Shown here: piece by piece, positions 54,219 through 62,470 of the stretch
Position numbering within the stretch: the stretch's first letter is position 1
How the letters are laid out: each line of letters begins with the position of its first letter
From: RHKX01 sp963823275
GTDB taxonomy: Bacteria; Actinomycetota; Thermoleophilia; Solirubrobacterales; 70-9
Direction of reading: 5' to 3'
Length of the DNA: 64,000 bases
Assembly (NCBI GenBank): GCA_963823275.1
Contig: CAWGKW010000001.1
Location: forward strand, 186,001-250,000
The notes under the pieces: generated by a model
Seen by the model: only the letters and a program-made list of their open reading frames with translations
The model's database searches: none
Told to the model about the DNA's origin: nothing
Position numbers and translations under genes: made by a program

Positions 54219-55103
54219 GCGAGAGCTCGTCTGAGCGCTCGCCATGACCGAGCAGCGACTCGCGAGCGCATCCCGCAAGCTCGTCGGGAGCCGCACGGGG
54301 AGGGTGGATCTCGAGCAGCATCGGCGCGGCGTGATCGCGCAGCAGAGCGGCCAGCTGGAACCAGTTGATCGATCCTTCACCGGGAGCGAGGTGGAGGTCG
54401 AGCCGAAGCGGATCGAGGTCGGGACGCTGATCGGCCGGCCGCCAGCGGGCACCTAGGTTGTCGTGCACGTGGAAGAGGCTGACCATGTCGAGCACCGGCG
54501 CGACCATCCGGTGCAGGGAGGTCCGGCGGAGGCCGGCGATCACGTTGGCGTGACCGATATCGAGACAGAGCGCGACGGCGGGCGAGGCGAGGCGGCGGGC
54601 CAGGGCGCGAACGGCGAGCGGGTTCGCCGAGACCGTCTCCGGCCCTGGGTAGACGGGGGCGAGGTTCTCGAGCGCGAGGATCACGCCGACCCGCTCGGCC
54701 GTGCGGGCGAGCACCGACAGTGACCGCGTCTCGGCAGCAGCCGATCCTGAGTTGCGCGGCCGTCAACCAGCATCTGGGCGTGGTAGACGACCTGTTCGGC
54801 CCCGCACTCGGCGGCGTAGGAGAGCGCTCCCGCCAGGGCCCGGTCCGCCGCTCGGCTCGCCGGCGAGCAGGTCTCCCGGCGCATGGACGACCGATCGAAG
54901 GTCGGTCGCCTCCAGCGCCCGGCGACGGCTCGCGCGTGGCGGATGCAGCTCCGGGTGTCGGAGAGGACCGAGACGGGCGGCGCGGGAAGCTGAACGAACC
55001 GGAATCCCGATGCCTCGATCTCCTCGAGCATCGTTCGCGTCGGCCACCACTCGTACGGAATGTTGAGGCCGAGCCGATCCCTGGGAGCAACTACTTGATT
55101 CAT
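54205..55103 (-). pseudogene. Sugar-phosphate isomerase/endonuclease-like TIM barrel with three frame breaks
   Basis: The N-terminal part (RLGLNIPYEWWPTRTMLEE, GFRFVQLPAPPV), a middle part (DLRSVVHAPGDLLAGEPS) and the C-terminal part (VGVILALENLAPVYPGP, ALCLDIGHANVIAGL, MLLEIHPPRAAP) lie in different frames. Apparent indels at ~54918, ~54848 and ~54738, with net one base missing from an expected ~299-residue AP-endonuclease-2-type protein. Metal ligands (Glu in LEN, Asp/His in DIGH, Glu in LEIH) all survive. Cause may be real decay or consensus error. Starts from ATG 55103 beside a PHO box. Confidence 0.7.
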
Positions 55104-55136
55104 CGTCGTGAGGATCGTCGTCGCGGCGACCGGTTC

Positions 55137-55166
55137 TGTGAAGAGCGGGTGAATCTCCGGTGAAAA
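55137..55166. promoter_or_regulatory. Triple PHO box in the ppx divergent region
   Basis: TGAA appears at 55139, 55150 and 55161, exactly 11 bases apart, each preceded by G(T/G) (GTGAA, GGTGAA, GGTGAA); on the minus strand this reads TTCACC-type PHO units three times. Sits 168-197 bases before ppx ATG and about 34 bases from the divergent TIM-barrel ATG. Confidence 0.72.
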
Positions 55167-55333
55167 GCCTGCTATCGGCGGCAATCCGAGGGGCGTTCAC
55201 GTCGCTTAACCACTTCCGCCGTCGATCGATGCAAGATGGTCATGTGTCGTCCGTCGTTCTGCTCAACAAACGCGGTCGTGGGCGCGTCCCGCGTGCCGTC
55301 CGCTCCTCCTCTGACAAGATCAAACGAAGGCCA

Positions 55334-56236
55334 ATGCTCTGCGCGGCGATCGACATCGGGTCCAACACCACACGCGTTCTGGTTGCCGAACCGGAGGAGG
55401 GCCAGCTCCTCAAGGTCATGGAGCAACGGGCCTACACGCGAATCGGCAAGGACGTGACCCGTGGCGGTGGCGAGATCTCCGGCGAGAAGCTGGATGAGGT
55501 CATTGACGTGGTCGTGACCCAGGTTCGACTTGCTCAGGAGCTTGGGGCGGCGCAGATCAGGATCGTCGCCACGGCGGCGATCCGCAATGCGGCCAATGCA
55601 AAGTCCGTTACCGCTGAGATCGCGCGCGCCGCGGGGATGGCGGTGGAGGTGCTGAGCGATCATGAGGAGGGACGGCTCTCCTTCCTCGGCGCGACCAAGG
55701 CTCTTGGCCACCCGGTGGAGGGTGAGATCGCGGTCGTCGACGTCGGCGGCGGTTCCTCGGAGGTGTCGCTCGGGACGATCGCCGAGGGTGTCCGCGAGGT
55801 GCATTCGTTTCCGATCGGCTCCGGCGTGCTCGCCGAGGAGCTGATCAAGGGCGACCCTCCGGGCCCGGGAGAGATCCGGCGCCTGCGCGAGCGGATCGAG
55901 GACTTCTTCGAGGGCGTCGAGCTGGACCACCCAGATCAGGCGGTGGCCGTGGGGGGAAGCGCGACCTCGATGCGCCGCCTCGTCGGGGCGGTGCTCGAGT
56001 ACGAGACTCTGGAGCGCGGGGTGAGGGTGCTGACCAGCGACCCCGCGGCGGAGGTGGCCAAGCGGTTCGAGCTCGATCCCCGACGGGTCGAGGTCCTGGC
56101 CTCGGGGGTGCTGCTGTTGGAGCAGTTCTCGCAGCTGCTCGGACAGCCGCTGCAGATCGGCAAGGGTGGGCTTCGAGAGGGCGTGATCCTCGAGATGCTC
56201 AACGAGGGAAACGGCGAATCCGTTCAAGCTGCGTAG
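55334..56236 (+). CDS. ppx: Exopolyphosphatase / pppGpp phosphohydrolase (Ppx/GppA)
   Basis: 300 residues from ATG 55334 behind GAAGG; upstream frame to 55160 is not homologous. AAIDIGSNTTRVLVAE (phosphate loop 1), VVATAAIRNAAN, VLSDHEEGRLSFLG, IAVVDVGGGSSEVSLG (loop 2), SFPIGSGVLAEEL, AVAVGGSATSMRRL. ASKHA fold; releases phosphate from polyphosphate ends. Short single-module form lacking the C-terminal HD-like domain, typical of actinobacteria. Confidence 0.93.
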   Translation: MLCAAIDIGSNTTRVLVAEPEEGQLLKVMEQRAYTRIGKDVTRGGGEISGEKLDEVIDVVVTQVRLAQELGAAQIRIVATAAIRNAANAKSVTAEIARAAGMAVEVLSDHEEGRLSFLGATKALGHPVEGEIAVVDVGGGSSEVSLGTIAEGVREVHSFPIGSGVLAEELIKGDPPGPGEIRRLRERIEDFFEGVELDHPDQAVAVGGSATSMRRLVGAVLEYETLERGVRVLTSDPAAEVAKRFELDPRRVEVLASGVLLLEQFSQLLGQPLQIGKGGLREGVILEMLNEGNGESVQAA

Positions 56237-56291
56237 GTGGGTGCGCGACTGGGCCGGTCCGGGGCTTAGCCGCCTGGATGGTTGGTGACCC

Positions 56292-56810
56292 ATGGCCAAG
56301 GCACGTGAGATCCCCGGCCTGAGCGCCGAGCTTCCCTATGGAGAGGCGGCGGCGAGAGTCGTTGAGGTTCGCACCGCCGAGCTGATGGATCACTCAGCAG
56401 GGGTACTCGACGTTGGCGACATCGAGCGGGTTCACGACATGCGGGTCGCGACCCGCCGACTGCGAGCGGCCATCGAGGTCTTCCGGCCGTGCTTCCCCGC
56501 AGGGCTGCGGAAGAGCACTCTGGCCGAGGTCAAGGAGCTGGCGGACGCGCTCGGCGAGCGTCGGGACCGGGACGTCGCGATCGACGTTCTTCGTTCGTTT
56601 TCGGCTTCGATGCCGCAACCTGATCGGCCCGGAATCCGGTCGCTCGTCGGGGAGCTCCAGATCGAACAGCGGGATGCGAACGAGGGTCTGGTCGTACACG
56701 TCGAGGCGGCCCGCCTCGATCGGCTCCGAGAGAGTTTGGTTGAGCTCGCCGCCGGCGCGCGGGCCTCGGCCGTAGATTCCGAATCCGCTCCTCTCGAGGC
56801 GGCCGAATGA
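56292..56810 (+). CDS. Half-size CHAD-domain protein (N-terminal-type bundle)
   Basis: 172 residues. Contains one CHAD helical bundle with the basic surface motif VHDMRVATRRLRAAIEVF and ERRDRDVAIDVL. CHAD domains bind polyphosphate. A full CHAD has two such bundles, so this looks like one half. Its stop overlaps the next start (ATGA), so the two are coupled. Between ppx and ppk. Confidence 0.85.
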   Translation: MAKAREIPGLSAELPYGEAAARVVEVRTAELMDHSAGVLDVGDIERVHDMRVATRRLRAAIEVFRPCFPAGLRKSTLAEVKELADALGERRDRDVAIDVLRSFSASMPQPDRPGIRSLVGELQIEQRDANEGLVVHVEAARLDRLRESLVELAAGARASAVDSESAPLEAAE

Positions 56811-57502
56811 AGGCTCACAAGATCAAGAAGCTCAACCCATCGGGAGGTCTCGCGGAGAACGCGGCCCGGATCGTTCTGGTCCGCGTCGAGGAGTTGCGCT
56901 CCTTCGCGCCGAAGGCGCTGAACCCCGACGAGTCCGTGGCCCAGCACAACATGCGGATCGCCGCCAAGCGGCTTCGTTACGTCCTTGAGGCAACCGGGTT
57001 CTGCTTCGGCCGCCCGGCATCGACGGCCCGCCGCCGGGCAAAGGAACTCCAGGATCTGCTCGGAGAGATCCATGATGCCGACGAGATGTTTCCCCGCATC
57101 GAGCGCCACCGTGAATTGCTGCAGATGGAGGACGCCCACTCGGTCAGGGCGCGGGCGGGGAACGCGGAGGATCTCGATCCGAAGCTTGTTGCGCGAGCCC
57201 CGCACAGGACCGCCTATCGGGGCCTCGACGTCCTCGAGGTCTACATGCGCGCCCGACGCGCGCTGTTGTTCGAACGGTTCTCCGAACGCTGGCGCGAGAG
57301 CGAGGAGCGGGGCGTCTGGCGTCTCCTCACGCGTGCCGCCGATGCCGAGATCGCCCGCGCTGCAGAAGCGCGCCAGGCAGCCGACCGCGCCGAGCGAGCG
57401 CGTGACGCTCTGGCCGAAGCCGAGCGCGAGCGCCTTGCGGCCGCCGAGCGGGCGTCGCGGGCAGCCGCCGAGCTCGCCGAGGCGGAGGCCGACGTCGGTT
57501 AG
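56807..57502 (+). CDS. Second half-size CHAD protein with C-terminal coiled coil
   Basis: 231 residues. Second bundle: AQHNMRIAAKRLRYVLEATGF and ELQDLLGEIHDADEMFPRIERH. Residues ~170-231 form a highly charged Ala-rich coiled coil (RAADAEIARAAEARQAADRA..). Together with the preceding gene this would rebuild a complete CHAD from two chains, possibly multimeric via the coiled coil. Confidence 0.83.
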   Translation: MKAHKIKKLNPSGGLAENAARIVLVRVEELRSFAPKALNPDESVAQHNMRIAAKRLRYVLEATGFCFGRPASTARRRAKELQDLLGEIHDADEMFPRIERHRELLQMEDAHSVRARAGNAEDLDPKLVARAPHRTAYRGLDVLEVYMRARRALLFERFSERWRESEERGVWRLLTRAADAEIARAAEARQAADRAERARDALAEAERERLAAAERASRAAAELAEAEADVG

Positions 57503-57527
57503 ATCCAGGCCGCGGATTCCACGAGTG

Positions 57528-57609
57528 GGGGGTGGAGCGGCAGAGGCCCCGCCTCCGCACTCGCTGCGCTCGCGCTGAGTGTCGGCGGGACCCCCACCGC
57601 TCCGCCCCC
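57528..57609. repeat. S-family long palindrome, copy 2
   Basis: Outer arms GGGGGTGGAGCGG/CCGCTCCGCCCCC (one G-T wobble pair), with inner CCGCACTCGCTGCGCTCG..GAGTG. Same family as 42262-42343; arm differences are compensatory at two pairs. Lies in the 442-base gap 57503-57944 after the CHAD operon. Confidence 0.85.
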
Positions 57610-57676
57610 GAGGCATCGCCCGTCGGACGGGAGCTCCAGGAGCGCGGACCCTGAAGTTTGGTCGGGAGGAGGGGGG

Positions 57677-57723
57677 TCGGTCGTGTCATTGCTACCCCTG
57701 AGGGGACACGATCGCACGACCGA
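57677..57723. repeat. 47-bp palindrome, copy B (P family)
   Basis: Inverted relative to copy A at 28141; 45/47 identical. The remainder of 57503-57944 has no gene; I see only scattered GC inverted repeats ahead of the PHP-glycosyltransferase start. Confidence 0.85.
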
Positions 57724-57944
57724 TTGATGAGGTCCCACTCAACGATGGCGGTCGCGCGAGCAGGGTGCGTCCTCGTGGGATGCCATCCGCGGGTGGCGTT
57801 ACAGGCCCTGCGGTCGGCGGCTTCCGGGCTTCACGGCTCCAGGCTTCACGAGCATTTAACGGCGTGATTGCAGGTGAGTAACTCCAGATCGGCCTGCCGT
57901 GGCCATGCTCCTGATGAATCAATGAAACGAGAGAGGGAGCATCG

Positions 57945-60281
57945 ATGACCCCCCAACAGACGACCATCACCGCCAGCAGTGCCGACCTGCACTGCCACTC
58001 GACCGCCTCGCAGATCTCCAGGCTCGGCGTGCAGAGAAGCGCCGGGTTGCCCGAGTGCGCGACCCCACCGCAGGAGGTCTACGACCTGGCCAAGCGGCGC
58101 GGCATGGATTTCGTGACTATCACCGATCACGACACGATCGACGGTGTCCTCGAGATCGCCGACCTTCCCGACGTCTTCATCTCGGAGGAGGTGACCGTCT
58201 CCTTCACCGGCGAGCCGCAGGCCGTGCACGTGCTCTGCTTCGGAATCACCCCCGACGATCACGAATGGCTTCAGGCTCATTCGGGCAGCGTCGAGGAATG
58301 CGCCGAGTACCTGCGTGGCAACGAGATCGCATGCGCGCTCGCCCATCCCTTCTACGCGGTGGCCGCACCGCTGATGAGCCGTCACCGGCGACGGCTCGCC
58401 GAGCTGTTCGGGACCTGGGAGACCCGCAACGGCTCGCGGGCCCCGGAGCTCAATCGTCCCGCTGCGATCTTCGCCGACACCCAGGGGCTGGCAGGGATCG
58501 GCGGCTCCGACGACCATGCCGGGATCGACATCGGCCGGACGTTCACCCGGACGCTCCGGGCGGCGAGCCCCGACGAGTTCCTCCGGCTGTTCCGATCGGG
58601 GGCGGTGGAGCCGGGCGGTCAGCAGGGAAGCGCGGCGAAATGGGCGCACGCCGCGATCGCGATTGCCTCCCGGACGCTGCTTACACACTCCGGCGAGCGC
58701 CATCCACCGTCGCCGGCCGCGGTCCTCCGTCTGGTCGAGCGGGTCGTCGGCCAGGGCCGCGAGCGCTCAGGCGCCGAAACCGGAGACTTCACTCCCGACG
58801 ACGCCCGCGCTCTGCTCTCCGCCTGGATCGAGGCGGTCGGGCTGGAGAGCGGCCCGGAGCTGATCGATCTGATGCAGGAGAAGGACTTCTGTCATCGCGA
58901 CCTGTTTCGGCGGGCGCGTGCCGTTCACGACTCGAGATTGCACGTCGCCGCCGCGACCGCCACCGAGGAGATCGCATCCAAGGGCAGCGCGGTGGGAACG
59001 CTCCCCGCCCTCTTCGACGCGTGTATCCCCGTGATCCCCTACGTCCCGGCCATCGCATTCCTGGCGGGGGAGCGATCACGGCTCGATCAGATCGACGGGA
59101 GATCTCCAAGGGTCGCGCTCGTCGTCGATGCGATCGGCGCTCCGCACGGCGTCTCCCACACCGTCGAGCGGATCCGCGAGCTGGCGGTTCCCGGGTTCGA
59201 GGTCGAGGTGGTCGGCACCGACCCCCAGGTGGACCGCCGCCTGCCGGCCGTCGCCGAGGTCGAAATGCCCTACTACGAGGGTATGGAGGTGGGGATCCCC
59301 TCCCTTCCGAGCCTGATCGAGACACTGGCCGACGGGGATTACGACCTGATCCACGTCGCCACGCCGGGACCCGCCGGCGCCGCCGCCGCCCTCACGGCCC
59401 GTATCGCCGGCATCCCGCTGGTCGCCAGCCATCACACCGAGTTCGTGGACTACGCGCGACTGCGAACCGGCAACGAGGGGCTGGCGGCGTCAATGGGACT
59501 GGCGATGAGCATGCTCTACCGGGAGTGCGAGATCGTGCTCTCACCGAGTGCATCGGCCGACTCCTCCCTGGAGCGGCTGGGTGTCCCTCCGGGGCAGGTG
59601 GCGCGCTGGATCCGCGGAGTCGACACCTCCCGGTTCGCGCCCGAGAACCGAGAGCGCTCCCTGGCGCCTCGCACCTTCGACGTCCTCTACGCGGGTCGGC
59701 AGACGCGAGAGAAGGGGATCGAGCTGCTCGCCGATTCATTCGAGATCGCCCGACGCCACGAGCCGCGTCTCCGCCTGGTCCTCGCCGGGGACGGGCCGGA
59801 GAGCGGGTATCTGCGTGAGCGCCTCGGTGCGAGCGCCGAGTTCCTGGGCTGGCTGAGTGGCGACGAACTCGCCCGCGCCTACGCTGACGCCGACGCGTTC
59901 GTGTTCCCCTCTCAGACCGACACCTACGGGCAGGTGGTCGTCGAGGCTCAGGCCAGCGGGGTGCCGGTCGTCGCGGTGGCTGCGGGCGGCCCGGCCGACC
60001 TGATCGAACACGGGCGGAGCGGGTTGCTCTCTGAACCCGACCCTGCCGAGGTGGCCGCCAAGCTCGTGCGGCTCTCGGAGAACCGCGCCCTGCGCGCCCG
60101 GTTGGCCGGGGGCGGGATCGCCGCCGCCAGGGAGCGAACCTGGAAGCGCTCGCTGGCGCAGCTCGCCGACGGGTACACGATCGCGCTCGGGCGCCGGGCC
60201 GCAGCGCACGCCGCGATCGGGGCCGGCGATTCAGGTCGGGCGGCGGGCCCGCGCCCGAAGCGGCTCGCGCTCTACAGTTGA
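57945..60281 (+). CDS. PHP phosphoesterase - glycosyltransferase (GT4) fusion protein
   Basis: 778 residues. N-terminal ~1-300: PHP metal site ADLHCHSTAS, VTITDHDTIDG, ISEEVTVSF, VHVLCFGI, CALAHPFY and GIGGSDDHAG. C-terminal ~370-760: GT4 (GT-B fold): PLVASHHTEF, LSPSASADSS, DVLYAGRQTREKGIELL, LVLAGDGPESG and FPSQTDTYGQVVVEAQASGVPVV. Combines phosphoester hydrolysis with glycosyl transfer on one chain. ATG 57945 follows GAGAGAGGGAG. Its stop is 4 bases before ppk. Substrates unknown. Confidence 0.88.
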   Translation: MTPQQTTITASSADLHCHSTASQISRLGVQRSAGLPECATPPQEVYDLAKRRGMDFVTITDHDTIDGVLEIADLPDVFISEEVTVSFTGEPQAVHVLCFGITPDDHEWLQAHSGSVEECAEYLRGNEIACALAHPFYAVAAPLMSRHRRRLAELFGTWETRNGSRAPELNRPAAIFADTQGLAGIGGSDDHAGIDIGRTFTRTLRAASPDEFLRLFRSGAVEPGGQQGSAAKWAHAAIAIASRTLLTHSGERHPPSPAAVLRLVERVVGQGRERSGAETGDFTPDDARALLSAWIEAVGLESGPELIDLMQEKDFCHRDLFRRARAVHDSRLHVAAATATEEIASKGSAVGTLPALFDACIPVIPYVPAIAFLAGERSRLDQIDGRSPRVALVVDAIGAPHGVSHTVERIRELAVPGFEVEVVGTDPQVDRRLPAVAEVEMPYYEGMEVGIPSLPSLIETLADGDYDLIHVATPGPAGAAAALTARIAGIPLVASHHTEFVDYARLRTGNEGLAASMGLAMSMLYRECEIVLSPSASADSSLERLGVPPGQVARWIRGVDTSRFAPENRERSLAPRTFDVLYAGRQTREKGIELLADSFEIARRHEPRLRLVLAGDGPESGYLRERLGASAEFLGWLSGDELARAYADADAFVFPSQTDTYGQVVVEAQASGVPVVAVAAGGPADLIEHGRSGLLSEPDPAEVAAKLVRLSENRALRARLAGGGIAAARERTWKRSLAQLADGYTIALGRRAAAHAAIGAGDSGRAAGPRPKRLALYS

Positions 60282-60285
60282 GGGC

Positions 60286-62459
60286 GTGAGTGAACTGGAA
60301 ATCGAGCGGAGCGTGGCGCCCCCGGAGCGCTCCGTTCCGGCGCCTGCGCAGGATCTGCCGCCTCCACCGCCGGCCGAGGAGGTCGACCTCGCCGATTCGT
60401 GGTTGTACTTCAACCGTGAGATCTCCTGGATGGAATTCAACGAACGGGTCCTCCAGCTCGCCGAGGACAAGAGCATCCCGCTGCTCGAGCGGCTCAAGTT
60501 CTGCGCGATCTACGAGAACAACCTCGACGAGTTCTTCATGGTGCGGGTGGCGGGTGTCCACGACAACGTGGTCGCCTCGCTGCCGCCGAGCGGGGCCGAC
60601 GGCATCCCTTCGGTGGAGGTTCTCGCGGCCATTCGCGAGCTGACGATCGCCCAACGTCAGCGGCTCGAGAGCTGCCTCAACGACGAGCTGTTGCCGGAGC
60701 TCGCCGAGCACGGGATCCGAATCGTCTCCTGCGCGGAGGCGACCGACAAGGAGCTCGCCGAGATCGACGACCTCTTCGCCACCCGCGTATTTCCAGCTCT
60801 CACCCCCTTGGTGTTCGGCGTCGGCCGGCCGTTCCCATACATCTCCAATCTCTCGCTGAGCCTGCTCGTGATCCTTCGGGATCCGATCCAGGAAACCGAG
60901 GTCCTGGCGCGCGTCAAGGTCCCGAAGGAGCTGATGCATCGTTACCTCCCGATCGGCGACGGCAAGACCTTCGTCCCACTCGAGGACGTGATCTCACACA
61001 ACCTCGGGTCGCTTTTCCCAGGTATGGAGGTCGCCGGCCACACTCTCTTCCGGGTCACCCGCGACACCGACTACGACGTCTCCGACGAGGCCGACGATCT
61101 CCGCCAGGCCGTCGAGGACGAGATCAGGCGTCGCCGCTTCGGTGAAGTCATCCGGCTCGAGTTCGAGGGCGACCTCGATCCCAGGTTGCGCGAGCGGCTG
61201 ATCTCGATGCTCGATATCGGCAACGACCAGGTCTACGACGTTCATCGGATCGGGATGGCCGACCTCTTCGACATCGCTGGAGTCGGTGGGTTTCCGGAGC
61301 TTCGCTATGCGCCCTTCTCGGGGTTACCCAGTCACGCCTGCAGGCGCCCGAGGGACAGTCGATGGACCTGTTCGCGGCCATCCGCGAGAGCGATCTGCTC
61401 GTCCATCACCCCTACGATTCGTTCTCGACATCGGTCGAGGCATTCGTCCGCCACGCCGTCAACGACCCCGACGTGCTGGCGATCAAGCAGACCGTGTACC
61501 GGACCAGTGACGACTCGCCCCTGGTTCCGGCGCTGATCCTCGCCTCCGAGCGTGGCAAGCAGGCCGTTTGCATGGTGGAGCTGAAGGCACGCTTCGACGA
61601 GCAGGCGAACATCGCCTGGGCGAAGAAGCTGGAGCAGGCCGGCGTCCACGTCGTCTTCGGCATTCCGGCGATGAAGACACACGCCAAGTGCATTCTGATC
61701 GCGCGTCGCGAGGGTGACGGTGTCCGCCACTACGCACATATCGGAACCGGCAACTACAACCCGAAGACCGCCCGGCTCTACACGGACCTGGGTCTCTTTA
61801 CGACCGATCCAGACATCTGCTCCGACATCGCCGAGATGTTCAACTACCTGACCGGCTACGCGCGGCCGCAGCAATACCGCAAGGCCCTGATCGCGCCGTT
61901 CAACCTCGCGGAGCGACTGCTCGAGGAGATCGAGCTGACGATCGAGGCTCATTCGCCCGCGCACCCGGCGCGGATCCGGATGAAGATGAACTCGCTGCTC
62001 GATCCGAAGATGATCCGCGCCCTCTACCGGGCCTCCCAGGCGGGTGTCGAGGTGACGCTCAACGTCAGGGGCATCTGTTCCCTGCGCCCCGGCGTCGAGG
62101 GCGTCTCCGAGAACATCTCGGTCGTCGCGGTCCTCGGGCGCTTCCTCGAGCACTCCCGGATCTACTCCTTCGAGCGACCCGGCGAGACCCGGGTCTTCAC
62201 CGGCTCGGCCGATCTGATGCCGCGCAACCTCTACAACCGGGTGGAGCTCATCATCCCGATCGAGGACGAACACGTGAAGGCCGAGATGGCCGAGATCCTC
62301 GACATCAGCCTTGCTGACAACGCCGGGGCCTGGGACCTCGACGCCGAGGGCGAATGGACCAGGCGGGTTCGCGCCGAAGGCGAGCCGGTTCGCGACGTGC
62401 AGGGGACGTTGATCGAGCGCAGCAGCGCTCGAGCGGCTGAGGCACCCCAGACCTTCTAA
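60286..62459 (+). pseudogene. ppk1: Polyphosphate kinase 1, interrupted by a one-base frameshift
   Basis: N-terminal part (WLYFNREISWMEFNERVLQL, YENNLDEFFMVRVAG) runs in frame 1 until YAPFSG at ~61320; frame 2 then resumes with VTQSRLQAPEGQSMDLF, HHPYDSFSTSVEAF, the phosphorylated His in MKTHAKCILIARR, and FLEHSRIYSF, GSADLMPRNLYNRVEL. Adding one G to the GGGG run at 61320-61323 gives 724 uninterrupted residues, a normal PPK1 length. All catalytic residues are intact. Sequencing or assembly error is a strong possibility. Last polyP gene of the cluster. Confidence 0.85.
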
Positions 62460-62470
62460 GAGCAGCACAG

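Noticed and set aside
57728..57944. PHO box ahead of the PHP-glycosyltransferase (two TTCAC copies)
   Set aside because: Spacing is 15 bases, not 11, with no third unit.
61310..61330. Programmed -1 frameshifting in ppk1
   Set aside because: No slippery heptamer and no clear pseudoknot is seen next to the GGGG run; error or mutation is simpler.
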